From Pseudomonadota bacterium (lineage in GTDB: Bacteria > Pseudomonadota > Alphaproteobacteria > Acetobacterales > Acetobacteraceae): 13,784 nucleotides of DNA. Each line of letters begins with the position of its first letter. Positions within the stretch are counted from its first letter, which is position 1. The position numbers were made by a program, and so were the translations under genes. A model generated the notes under the pieces. The model saw only the letters and a program-made list of their open reading frames with translations, was not told the origin of the DNA and did no database searches. The stretch covers positions 1-13,784 of the forward strand of contig JAJZEG010000286.1 in assembly GCA_021828605.1 (NCBI GenBank). Reading direction: 5' to 3'. Shown here piece after piece: positions 7,691 to 13,784 of this stretch.

Positions 7691-7734
7691 CGATCGCTTT
7701 ACATTGCTCATCTAACGACAATGTATTTTGATCG
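7691..7734 (+). promoter_or_regulatory. Concentric two-tier inverted repeat (candidate operator) over the PKS promoter
   Basis: The inner arms are TACATTG (7700-7706) and CAATGTA (7719-7725), separated by 12 bases. The outer arms are CGATC (7691-7695) and GATCG (7730-7734). Both pairs are centred at 7712.5. A candidate -35 TTTACA (7698-7703) and a -10 TGTATT (7722-7727, spacer 18) lie inside the palindrome. Transcription would then begin only a few bases before the ATG at 7747, with no recognisable Shine-Dalgarno, so the mRNA could have a very short leader. Binding of a dimeric or tetrameric repressor is inferred; no regulator gene is in the window. Confidence 0.45.
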
Positions 7735-7746
7735 GACGTCACCTTT

Positions 7747-8829
7747 ATGACCATCGCCTGTCTCAATCGCGTGGGCACCGCTGTCCCTGATCATGACATC
7801 CATCACGGTTTCGTGGGGTATGCGCAAACATTGCTCAGCCCGCGTCACGCCGCTCTCTATAGCCGGATGGCCGCCCGCTCGGGCATTGAGCGGCGCTATT
7901 CCACGCTTGATCTGGGCGATCTGGTCAAAGGCGGTGGCGACGCTCAAGGTTTTTATCGGCCCGGCGCCTTCCCCGATACCGGTGCGCGCATGGCGGTGTT
8001 CGAGCGCGAAGCACCGCCGCTCGCGGCGCGCGCCATCGCCGAACTCGACACCGATTTGACCCGCATTACCCATCTGATCGTCGCCTCCTGCACCGGCTTC
8101 ACCGCGCCTGGCCTTGATCAACATTTGGTGAGCCGGCTTGGCTTGCGCCCGGACATCCAGCGCACCCTGGTCGGCTTCATGGGCTGCTCATCCGCCGTGC
8201 CCGCCTTACGCCTCGCCCAGCAATCGGTGCTCGCTGACCCCACCGCGCGGGTGCTGGTGATTAATTTGGAATTATGCAGCCTGCATTTGCAGGAAACCGA
8301 CGATCTGGAAACCGCTTTGACCTTCATGCTGTTTGGCGATGGCTGTGCCGCCAGCCTGGTCTCCGCCCAATCCGAAGGTCTGGCGCTGGGCGATTTTCGC
8401 TCCGCCACCATCCCCGACACTGAGGCCTTGATTACCTGGCATATCGGCACCCAGGGGTTTTTGATGCATCTCTCCGGCGGCGTGCCCGGCGCCATCGCCC
8501 AGGCGCTGCGTGACGAGCGCGAACGTGGCGACGCGGCAGGGCTGCTGCGCGGCGAAGGCACCCAAGCCATCGAGGCCTGGGCGGTGCATCCGGGTGGCCG
8601 CACGGTGCTCGATGCCGTGGAATCCGGCTTTGCCCTCGCGCCGGATTCCCTGGCCGCGTCGCGCGCCGTGCTCGCCGATCACGGCAATATGTCCTCGGCG
8701 ACGGTGATGTTCGTGCTCAAACGCCTGATGCACACCTCCGAGCAAAAGCTCGCCTCTGGCACCCGCGGCATGGCCATGGCATTCGGCCCCGGCATGGTTG
8801 CCGAAACATTCCGCTTCACCGCTGTATGA
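7747..8829 (+). CDS. Type III polyketide synthase (chalcone synthase superfamily)
   Basis: This 360-residue thiolase-fold enzyme should be a homodimer in the cytosol that extends an acyl-CoA starter with malonyl-CoA and cyclises the chain to an aromatic ring or pyrone. The full catalytic triad is present: Cys147 in G-F-M-G-C-S-S, His281 in A-V-H-P-G-G-R and Asn314 in D-H-G-N-M-S-S-A-T. The Cys-His and His-Asn spacings (134 and 33) are close to those of plant chalcone synthase (139 and 33). The C-terminal G-x-x-A-x-A-F-G-P-G loop that shapes the active site is also there. Length is normal for bacterial members. The two genes that follow are a methyltransferase and a flavin oxidoreductase, so the ring is probably O- or C-methylated and oxidised. 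The starter unit (fatty acyl, aryl or malonyl) cannot be read from the sequence. The start has no good ribosome-binding site; it follows the candidate operator at 7691-7734. Confidence 0.93.
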   Translation: MTIACLNRVGTAVPDHDIHHGFVGYAQTLLSPRHAALYSRMAARSGIERRYSTLDLGDLVKGGGDAQGFYRPGAFPDTGARMAVFEREAPPLAARAIAELDTDLTRITHLIVASCTGFTAPGLDQHLVSRLGLRPDIQRTLVGFMGCSSAVPALRLAQQSVLADPTARVLVINLELCSLHLQETDDLETALTFMLFGDGCAASLVSAQSEGLALGDFRSATIPDTEALITWHIGTQGFLMHLSGGVPGAIAQALRDERERGDAAGLLRGEGTQAIEAWAVHPGGRTVLDAVESGFALAPDSLAASRAVLADHGNMSSATVMFVLKRLMHTSEQKLASGTRGMAMAFGPGMVAETFRFTAV

Positions 8830-8864
8830 ATTCATAGTCATGTCTGCACCGATGGCCCCCACCG

Positions 8865-9587
8865 ATGCTTGATTTATCGCGCCGCCAAATGCTCGACGAG
8901 GTGATGGACGATCCGGCGCTCGACCCCGCCCTTTATCAGCGTTGCATCAGCGATCTGGCCAAACTCAATAAAATCACCTTAACGCACCGTCCCACCCTCG
9001 CCTGGCTGGCGCGCGCTTTGCGCGACTGGCCGCGCGAGCAACCCTTCACTCTGCTCGATCTGGCCTATGGCAATGGCGATTTGCTGCGCGCCATCGCCGA
9101 TTGGGCGCAAAAGCACGGCTATCGCGCCCGGCTGAGCGGGGTTGATTTGAACCCGCGCAGCGCCCAATCCGCCCGCGCCGCCACACCGCCTTGTGCGCCC
9201 GGGGGCACCGACATCACCTATCACACCGGCGATGTGTTCAACTTCACCCCGCCCGACCCGCCCGATTTCATCGTCACCTCGCAATTCACCCATCATCTGG
9301 ATACCGCCCAGCTGGTGGCCCTGCTGCGCTGGATGAACAATAACGCCCGGCGCGGCTGGCTGATCGCTGATTTGCACCGCCATGCCATTCCCTATTACGG
9401 CTATCGCTGGCTGGCCCGTCTGTTCGGCTGGCATGAAATCGTGCGCCTCGATGGCACCGCCTCGATCGCGCGCAGCTTTGTGCGCAGCGATTGGCAAAAC
9501 CTGCTCGCGCAAGCCGGGATCAGTGCCGATATTCGCTGGATCCTGCCATTCCGCTATCTGGTCACATCGCCCGCAACCCGCCCATGA
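8865..9587 (+). CDS. Class I SAM-dependent methyltransferase, tailoring enzyme of the PKS cassette
   Basis: The 240-residue protein has a helical N-terminal stretch (M-D-D-P-x-L-D-P) and then a Rossmann-like SAM domain. Motif I is L-L-D-L-A-Y-G-N-G-D (Asp65 to Asp72), with Tyr where Cys or Gly is more common. The acidic residue that binds the ribose is Asp94 in G-V-D-L-N-P, and D-V-F-N-F follows as the adenine-contact loop. It starts 35 bases after the synthase stop and ends 7 bases before the oxidoreductase start, so the three genes should be co-transcribed. The likely job is methylation of a phenolic hydroxyl or ring carbon of the polyketide. The ATG at 8865 has a weak ribosome-binding site, but the protein beginning M-L-D-L-S-R-R fits what I recall of relatives. 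The ubiquinone-type methyltransferase fold is an alternative description, without implying that substrate. Confidence 0.85.
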   Translation: MLDLSRRQMLDEVMDDPALDPALYQRCISDLAKLNKITLTHRPTLAWLARALRDWPREQPFTLLDLAYGNGDLLRAIADWAQKHGYRARLSGVDLNPRSAQSARAATPPCAPGGTDITYHTGDVFNFTPPDPPDFIVTSQFTHHLDTAQLVALLRWMNNNARRGWLIADLHRHAIPYYGYRWLARLFGWHEIVRLDGTASIARSFVRSDWQNLLAQAGISADIRWILPFRYLVTSPATRP

Positions 9588-9594
9588 GCGCTCA

Positions 9595-10710
9595 ATGATC
9601 ATCGTTGCTGGCGGCGGCTTGGCCGGTGCAGCGTCCGCCTGCGCGCTCGCCCAGTCAGGCCACCCGGTCACCCTGATCGAACGCGACGCCGAACCCGCCG
9701 ATAAAATCTGCGGTGAATTCCTCTCCATCGAAGCCCAATCGGTGCTCGCCGGTTTGGGCTTCGATCTCGCCGCCCTCGGCGGCCACCCGATCAGGCGCCT
9801 GCGCCTGATCCGCCATGACCGCGCGGTCGCGGTCGATCTGCCCTTCACCGGCATTGGCATCACCCGCAAACGCCTGGACGCTGCCTTGCTCGATCACGCC
9901 GCCCGCCTCGGTGCTGAGATCCGGCGCGGCGTCGTCATCCGCCGGATCGACCCCGATACGCTGACGCTCGATCTGGCGGACGGCACCCGCCTGACGCCCA
10001 CCACCCTGCTGCTCGCTACCGGCAAGCACGAGCTGCGCGGCACGCCGCGCCCGGTCAGTGTGCGCGGCGATCTGGTCGGCTTCAAAATGTATTTCCGCCT
10101 CACCGCCGCCCAACAAGCGATTCTCGCGCACCATATCGACCTGTTTCTCTATGATCGCGGCTATGCGGGCCTCCAGCTGGTTGAGGCGGGCATTGCTAAT
10201 CTTTGCCTGCTGGTCACCCGTGACCGGCTCGCTGGCCTGGGCGGCGGCTGGCCCGCTTTGCTCGCCGATCTCCAGGCCGAATCCCCCCTCCTCGCTGAGC
10301 GGTTGGACAGCGCGGAAGCGCTGCTCGATCAGCCTTTGACCATCGCTGCCGTGCCCTATGGCTATGTGCATCGCCCCCGCGCGAGCGACCCGGCGCGCTT
10401 ATTCCGCCTCGGCGACCAGGCGGGCGTGATCCATTCCTTCACCGGCGATGGTATGGCCATCGCCTTGCATAGTGCCATGCGCGCCGTCGCCGCTATCCAA
10501 GCGAAACAATCGGCAGGCGCCTATCACCAGCAACTGCAACGCGATATTTCAGGACAGATCAGCCGCGCCTCCTGGCTCTATCGCGCCCAGCAAGCCCCCT
10601 GGTCGCAGCGCGCTCTTTTCGCCGCCGCCCAACTTGCCCCCGGCGCCTTACGGCTGATCGCCCAACATACAAGGGTTAATCCGAAACTCGCTGCGCGACC
10701 GCACTCTTAA
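9595..10710 (+). CDS. FAD-dependent oxidoreductase (monooxygenase / geranylgeranyl-reductase-like)
   Basis: I chose the ATG at 9595, seven bases after the methyltransferase stop, because the protein then opens with the FAD-binding strand: [10 protein letters not shown] (G6-x-G8-x-x-G11) and Glu29 for the ribose. The longer open frame back to 9382 only overlaps the methyltransferase and is not needed. D-K-I-C-G-E-F-L-S (36-43) resembles the conserved Cys-Gly segment of geranylgeranyl-reductase-like flavoproteins, and G-D-Q-A-G (from Gly273) plus F-T-G-D-G-M form the second FAD motif. The product is 371 residues, close to family length, with no membrane segment. In this setting it would hydroxylate or otherwise oxidise the polyketide ring, perhaps to a quinone; reduction of a lipid chain is the main alternative. 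Its last 35 bases overlap the end of thiE on the other strand, and no terminator lies between them. Confidence 0.87.
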   Translation: MIIVAGGGLAGAASACALAQSGHPVTLIERDAEPADKICGEFLSIEAQSVLAGLGFDLAALGGHPIRRLRLIRHDRAVAVDLPFTGIGITRKRLDAALLDHAARLGAEIRRGVVIRRIDPDTLTLDLADGTRLTPTTLLLATGKHELRGTPRPVSVRGDLVGFKMYFRLTAAQQAILAHHIDLFLYDRGYAGLQLVEAGIANLCLLVTRDRLAGLGGGWPALLADLQAESPLLAERLDSAEALLDQPLTIAAVPYGYVHRPRASDPARLFRLGDQAGVIHSFTGDGMAIALHSAMRAVAAIQAKQSAGAYHQQLQRDISGQISRASWLYRAQQAPWSQRALFAAAQLAPGALRLIAQHTRVNPKLAARPHS

Positions 10711-11320
10711 TCGCCGCATCCAAGGTCCGCACCCCGGCGGCAGGCCCCTCCGGATGGTCCCACACCGCCCCAATCACCGCCAAAAAATCCGCCTTGGCCT
10801 GCACCAAGGCGCCGCAATTCGCCGCATTAATCCCGCCAATCGCCACCGCCGGGATTTCCATGGTCTCGCACCACCAGGCCAGGGTCTCGATTTCGGCGGA
10901 CGTCGCCGCTTTGGTCTGGGTCGGGAAAAACGCCCCGAACGCCACATAATCCGCCCCCGCTTGCGCCGCCTCAATCGCCAGATGTCGCGAATCATGACAG
11001 GTCACGCCCAAACTCAGCCGCCCCAGCATCGCCCGCGCCGCCGCCACCCCGCCGGGCGGCAAATCCTCCTGGCCCAGATGCACGCCATCGCAGCCGGACG
11101 CCACCGCCAAATCCGCCCGATCATTGAGCAAAAACGCCACACCACGCCCCTGCACCACCGGCCGCAACGCCGCAATCGCGGCATGCCATTGCGCGTCGTC
11201 CGCTTGCTTCAGGCGAAGCTGCACGCAGGCGACCGGGGCGGCATCGAGGGCGGCGGCGAGCAGATCCGGGAACCGCCGCAGATCGAATTGCGGCGGGGTA
11301 ATTAAATAAAGTTCGCTCAA
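10676..11320 (-). CDS. thiE: Thiamine-phosphate synthase
   Basis: ThiE joins the hydroxymethylpyrimidine diphosphate and thiazole phosphate units to give thiamine monophosphate in the cytosol. The 214-residue TIM-barrel protein shows the expected motifs: [41 protein letters not shown] (phosphate-loop region) and A-I-G-G-I. F-G-A-F-F-P replaces the commoner G-P-V-F-P, a variant I associate with alphaproteobacteria. The start is a TTG that overlaps the aldolase stop as TTGA, with AGGG six bases ahead; the first residues S-E-L-Y-L-I-T-P-P are as expected, so no better start exists. TenI-like proteins are related, but the intact LND-R and TKT-type motifs favour ThiE. No other thiamine genes are present here. 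Confidence 0.9.
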   Translation of the reverse strand: MSELYLITPPQFDLRRFPDLLAAALDAAPVACVQLRLKQADDAQWHAAIAALRPVVQGRGVAFLLNDRADLAVASGCDGVHLGQEDLPPGGVAAARAMLGRLSLGVTCHDSRHLAIEAAQAGADYVAFGAFFPTQTKAATSAEIETLAWWCETMEIPAVAIGGINAANCGALVQAKADFLAVIGAVWDHPEGPAAGVRTLDAAIKSAVAQRVSD

Positions 11321-12231
11321 GCCTTGCCCTGATAAATCGCAATCACCTCAGCCAGCAGCGCCAAGGCTTCATCGCGCGGACGGGTAAACGCGTTACGCCC
11401 GATAATCGAGCCGCTCGCCCCGCCATCGCGCAACGCGCGCACGGTGGTCAGCAAGCTCGCCTCATCGGTCGCCTCGCCGCCGGAAAACACCACCAACCGG
11501 CGCCCGGCAAAGCAGGACTGCACCACATGCTCGATCCGCTTGGGCAGGGTGGAAATATCAACCTTCTCATAGGCTTTCTTCGCGGCGTCCAACCCGATAT
11601 GCGCGGTCGGCGGCTTCACTTTGATTATATGGGCACCCAGCAAAGCGGCCATATGCGCGGCATAGGCACAAATATCGACCGCGGTTTCGCCCGCCTTGTC
11701 AATCATCGGCCCGCGCGGATACGACCACAATACCACCGCCAGCCCCGCCGCCTTGGCCTCCTCGGCCAGTTCGCGGAACTCCTCCATCATCTCGAACTGA
11801 TATTCCGAGCCGGGATAAATGGTAAAGCCAATCGCCGCACAGCCGAGCCGCAGCGCATCGGCCACCGAGCCGGTCACCGCCTGATCCTTCTCGGTCGCCA
11901 GACTATTCGAGGAATTAAGCTTCAAAATTGTCGGCAGCGCCCCGGCATAGCTATCCGAAGCCGCCTCCAACATGCCCAAAGGTGCGGCATAGGCCGACAA
12001 GCCCGCATCGAGCGCCAACTGGAAATGATAATGCGGATCGTAAGCCGCCGGATTGGAGGAAAAACTGCGCGCCGGCCCATGCTCGAACCCCTGATCGACC
12101 GGCAAAATCACCACATGCCCCGACCCGCCCAGCTTACCCTGCAACAAAATCCGCGCCAAATTACCCTTGGTCCCCGGATTATCGCTCTCATACCAGCCGA
12201 GAATTTTCTTGACCCGTTGCGTGACGCGCAT
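11317..12231 (-). CDS. fbaB: Class I fructose-bisphosphate aldolase (DhnA/FbaB type)
   Basis: This 304-residue Schiff-base aldolase cleaves fructose 1,6-bisphosphate to dihydroxyacetone phosphate and glyceraldehyde 3-phosphate, or runs in reverse for gluconeogenesis. [13 protein letters not shown] and the following D-P-x-Y-H-x-Q-L-A-x-D-A-G-L block are typical of the DhnA family. A-H-I-I-K-V-K-P-P carries the likely active-site lysine, and V-F-S-G-G plus G-S-I-I-G-R-N are the C-terminal phosphate-binding loops. The ATG at 12231 is preceded by GGAG (complement of 12238-12241) at a six-base distance, a strong ribosome-binding site and the best in the minus-strand block. It is separated from the upstream small gene by 41 bases and shares its stop with the thiE start. 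Length and motifs are complete. Class I enzymes do not need a metal, unlike class II Fba. Confidence 0.92.
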   Translation of the reverse strand: MRVTQRVKKILGWYESDNPGTKGNLARILLQGKLGGSGHVVILPVDQGFEHGPARSFSSNPAAYDPHYHFQLALDAGLSAYAAPLGMLEAASDSYAGALPTILKLNSSNSLATEKDQAVTGSVADALRLGCAAIGFTIYPGSEYQFEMMEEFRELAEEAKAAGLAVVLWSYPRGPMIDKAGETAVDICAYAAHMAALLGAHIIKVKPPTAHIGLDAAKKAYEKVDISTLPKRIEHVVQSCFAGRRLVVFSGGEATDEASLLTTVRALRDGGASGSIIGRNAFTRPRDEALALLAEVIAIYQGKA

Positions 12232-12272
12232 AATTTTCTCCGTTCGCTCAGATGTTGCAGGCCGGGTCTAGC

Positions 12273-12668
12273 CTAGTTCGATGAGCCCGTCAGCCCCGCC
12301 AGCCAATCAACCAATCGGCTGCCCTCAATCCCCCATCGAACATCGAGCGCCGGTGGCGCAACTTCAAGCGCCATCGCCTGGCTCGCGCGCGCAATCGCGG
12401 CAATTTGCGCAAAAACATCGCCGCGCGCCGCGACCACCACGCCGGGCAGCCCGATGCGCAACGCCTCCAGCGCCCGCCCTGGCGCATCGCCGCAATCGAG
12501 CAAGGAGGGTCCGTCAAACCGCGCCGCGCGCAACAAAGCCTGCCACCAGGGCGCACCGGCATATCCGGCGAAACCAGGTGGCGAGAGCAAGGTCACCTGC
12601 AATCCCGGCGCCAAAGCCCGCTCAATCGACGCCCGATCCTGCACCAAAACCGCCGGTGGCAGCGTCAA
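12273..12668 (-). CDS. Small conserved-looking protein of unknown function between ftsK and aldolase
   Basis: The 131-residue product is acidic to neutral, rich in Ala, Leu and Gly, without a signal peptide or membrane segment. It has alternating strands and helices: [10 protein letters not shown] near residue 25, [22 protein letters not shown] (about 56-71), G-V-V-V-A-A-R and A-P-P-A-L-D-V near the C-terminus, which looks like half of a TIM barrel or a Rossmann-like fold. The start is a TTG inside the ftsK stop (TTGA), implying translational coupling. I recall similar short proteins beside aldolase or ftsK genes in related alphaproteobacteria, but no function is known to me. The frame is supported by its coupling at both ends and by its codon use, although antisense frames of similar length are also open here. 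Confidence 0.7.
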   Translation of the reverse strand: MTLPPAVLVQDRASIERALAPGLQVTLLSPPGFAGYAGAPWWQALLRAARFDGPSLLDCGDAPGRALEALRIGLPGVVVAARGDVFAQIAAIARASQAMALEVAPPALDVRWGIEGSRLVDWLAGLTGSSN

Positions 12669-13784
12669 GAATCCCGATCCACCGCAATCAACACTTCGCG
12701 CCTGCCCACATGATTGGCCGGGCTGACCACACCGGCTTTTTCCATTTGCTCAATCAATTTCGCCGCCCGGTTATAGCCGATTTGCAAATGCCGCTGCAAA
12801 AAGCTGGTGCTGGCCTTACCCTCGCGCGCGACCACCGCGACCGCCTGCCGATACAGCCCGCCCTCGCCATTTTCCGCCGCCGCCAGCCCCGGCAGTGACG
12901 GCGCATCATCATCCACCGCCTCGGTCACCGCCTCGACATAATCCGGCTCGCCCTGCTCGCGCAAAAACGCGACCACATCCTCAACTTCGCGGTCGGTGAC
13001 AAACGGCCCATGCACCCGGGTAATCCGCCCGCCGCCGACCATATACAGCAAGTCGCCCATGCCCAGCAGCTGCTCCGAGCCCTGCTCGCCCAAAATCGTC
13101 CGGCTATCGAATTTGCTAATCACCTGGAACGAAATCCGCGTCGGAAAATTCGCCTTGATCGTGCCGGTGATCACATCAACCGACGGGCGCTGCGTCGCCA
13201 TAATCACATGGATCCCCGCCGCCCGCGCCATTTGCGCCAGGCGCTGCACAGCGGCTTCGATTTCCTTCCCGGCCACCATCATCAAATCGGCCATCTCATC
13301 GATCACCACCACAATCAGCGGCAGCGCCTGCAAGGCAATCGGCTGATCCTCCAAAATCGGTCGGCCGGTTTCCTCATCAAACCCGGTCTGCACCCGCCGC
13401 GTCACCACCTCGCCGCGCGCCAGCGCGTCATTCACCCGCTCATTATAGCCCGCAATATTGCGCACGCTGAGCTGGCTCATCGAGCGATAGCGCCGCTCCA
13501 TCTCGCGCACCACCCATTTCAACGCCGCCACCGCCTTCGCGGGTTCGGTCACCACCGGCGCCAACAAATGCGGAATCCCCTCATAGACCGAGAGTTCGAG
13601 CATTTTCGGATCGATCAAAATCAACCGGCATTCTTCCGGCGACAGCCGATACAGCAGCGACAGGATCATCGCATTGATCCCCACCGATTTGCCCGAGCCG
13701 GTGGTGCCCGCGATCAATAAATGCGGCATGCGCGACAAATCGCCGATCACCGGCACGCCGCCAATATCCTTGCCCAGCGCCAAA
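12665..13784 (-). CDS. ftsK: DNA translocase FtsK, C-terminal motor and gamma domains (5' end outside window)
   Basis: FtsK pumps chromosomal DNA at the closing septum and activates XerCD at dif. The frame is open to the right edge, so the N-terminal membrane anchor, the linker and the start of the motor are missing; the first visible codon TTG is not a start. Visible parts are Walker A G-T-T-G-S-G-K-S (about 13684-13708), Walker [11 protein letters not shown], the [21 protein letters not shown] motor signature, and a C-terminal winged-helix gamma domain (last ~65 residues, with [18 protein letters not shown]) that reads KOPS. An Asp/Glu/Ala-rich linker joins motor and gamma. The stop overlaps the next gene's TTG start. 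Confidence 0.96.
   Translation of the reverse strand, partial: LALGKDIGGVPVIGDLSRMPHLLIAGTTGSGKSVGINAMILSLLYRLSPEECRLILIDPKMLELSVYEGIPHLLAPVVTEPAKAVAALKWVVREMERRYRSMSQLSVRNIAGYNERVNDALARGEVVTRRVQTGFDEETGRPILEDQPIALQALPLIVVVIDEMADLMMVAGKEIEAAVQRLAQMARAAGIHVIMATQRPSVDVITGTIKANFPTRISFQVISKFDSRTILGEQGSEQLLGMGDLLYMVGGGRITRVHGPFVTDREVEDVVAFLREQGEPDYVEAVTEAVDDDAPSLPGLAAAENGEGGLYRQAVAVVAREGKASTSFLQRHLQIGYNRAAKLIEQMEKAGVVSPANHVGRREVLIAVDRDS

Noticed and set aside
8840..8872. Ten-codon frame MSAPMAPTDA overlapping the methyltransferase start
   Set aside because: It could be a leader peptide for coupling, but it has no ribosome-binding site and is too short to tell from chance.
9382..9594. Upstream extension of the oxidoreductase frame
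   Set aside because: It overlaps the methyltransferase in another frame; the ATG at 9595 places the FAD-binding strand exactly at the N-terminus, as in the family.
8979..9869. Open frame (296 codons) antisense to the methyltransferase and oxidoreductase
   Set aside because: It crosses two well-supported genes and has no recognisable domain or ribosome-binding site.

Overview
The window is about two-thirds G+C, with tightly packed genes and several TTG/GTG starts. The gene families point to an alphaproteobacterium, most likely of the Rhodospirillales/Acetobacteraceae. That assignment rests on general resemblance of the proteins, not on a marker gene, so it is moderately supported only.

Left part (3-7558, + strand). 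A glycosyltransferase with fused GT2 and GT4 modules (5' end outside the window) is followed by a protein whose C-terminal half resembles ChW (clostridial hydrophobic W) repeats. Next come a GT4-type glycosyltransferase with a Lys/Pro/Ala-rich tail, and a ureohydrolase of the guanidinobutyrase/agmatinase family whose ATG overlaps the previous stop. After a 130-bp gap lies a 629-residue, Cys- and Trp-free, Gly/Asn/Ser/Thr-rich beta-solenoid protein with degenerate RTX-like repeats and a C-terminus like those of type I secreted proteins. A strong intrinsic terminator ends this unit. My reading (inference) is a surface-polysaccharide or surface-glycoprotein locus with an embedded nitrogen-catabolism gene.

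Middle part (7691-10710, + strand). A compact three-gene cassette encodes a type III polyketide synthase, a class I SAM methyltransferase and an FAD-dependent oxidoreductase. It is preceded by a two-tier inverted repeat whose inner and outer arms share exactly the same centre, overlapping the likely promoter. The content is that of a small biosynthetic cluster making a methylated and oxidised aromatic polyketide, perhaps a phenolic lipid or quinone. The product cannot be read from the sequence.

Right part (10676-13784, - strand). Reading leftwards are the C-terminal part of the DNA translocase FtsK, a small conserved-looking protein of unknown function, a class I fructose-bisphosphate aldolase and thiamine-phosphate synthase ThiE. 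Two of the three junctions use an overlapping TTGA (TTG start inside the preceding TGA stop), so the block looks like one translationally coupled housekeeping operon. thiE converges on, and overlaps by 35 bp, the end of the oxidoreductase gene.

No tRNA, rRNA, CRISPR array, insertion sequence, integrase or attachment site was seen. No stretch longer than about 190 bases lacks a gene.
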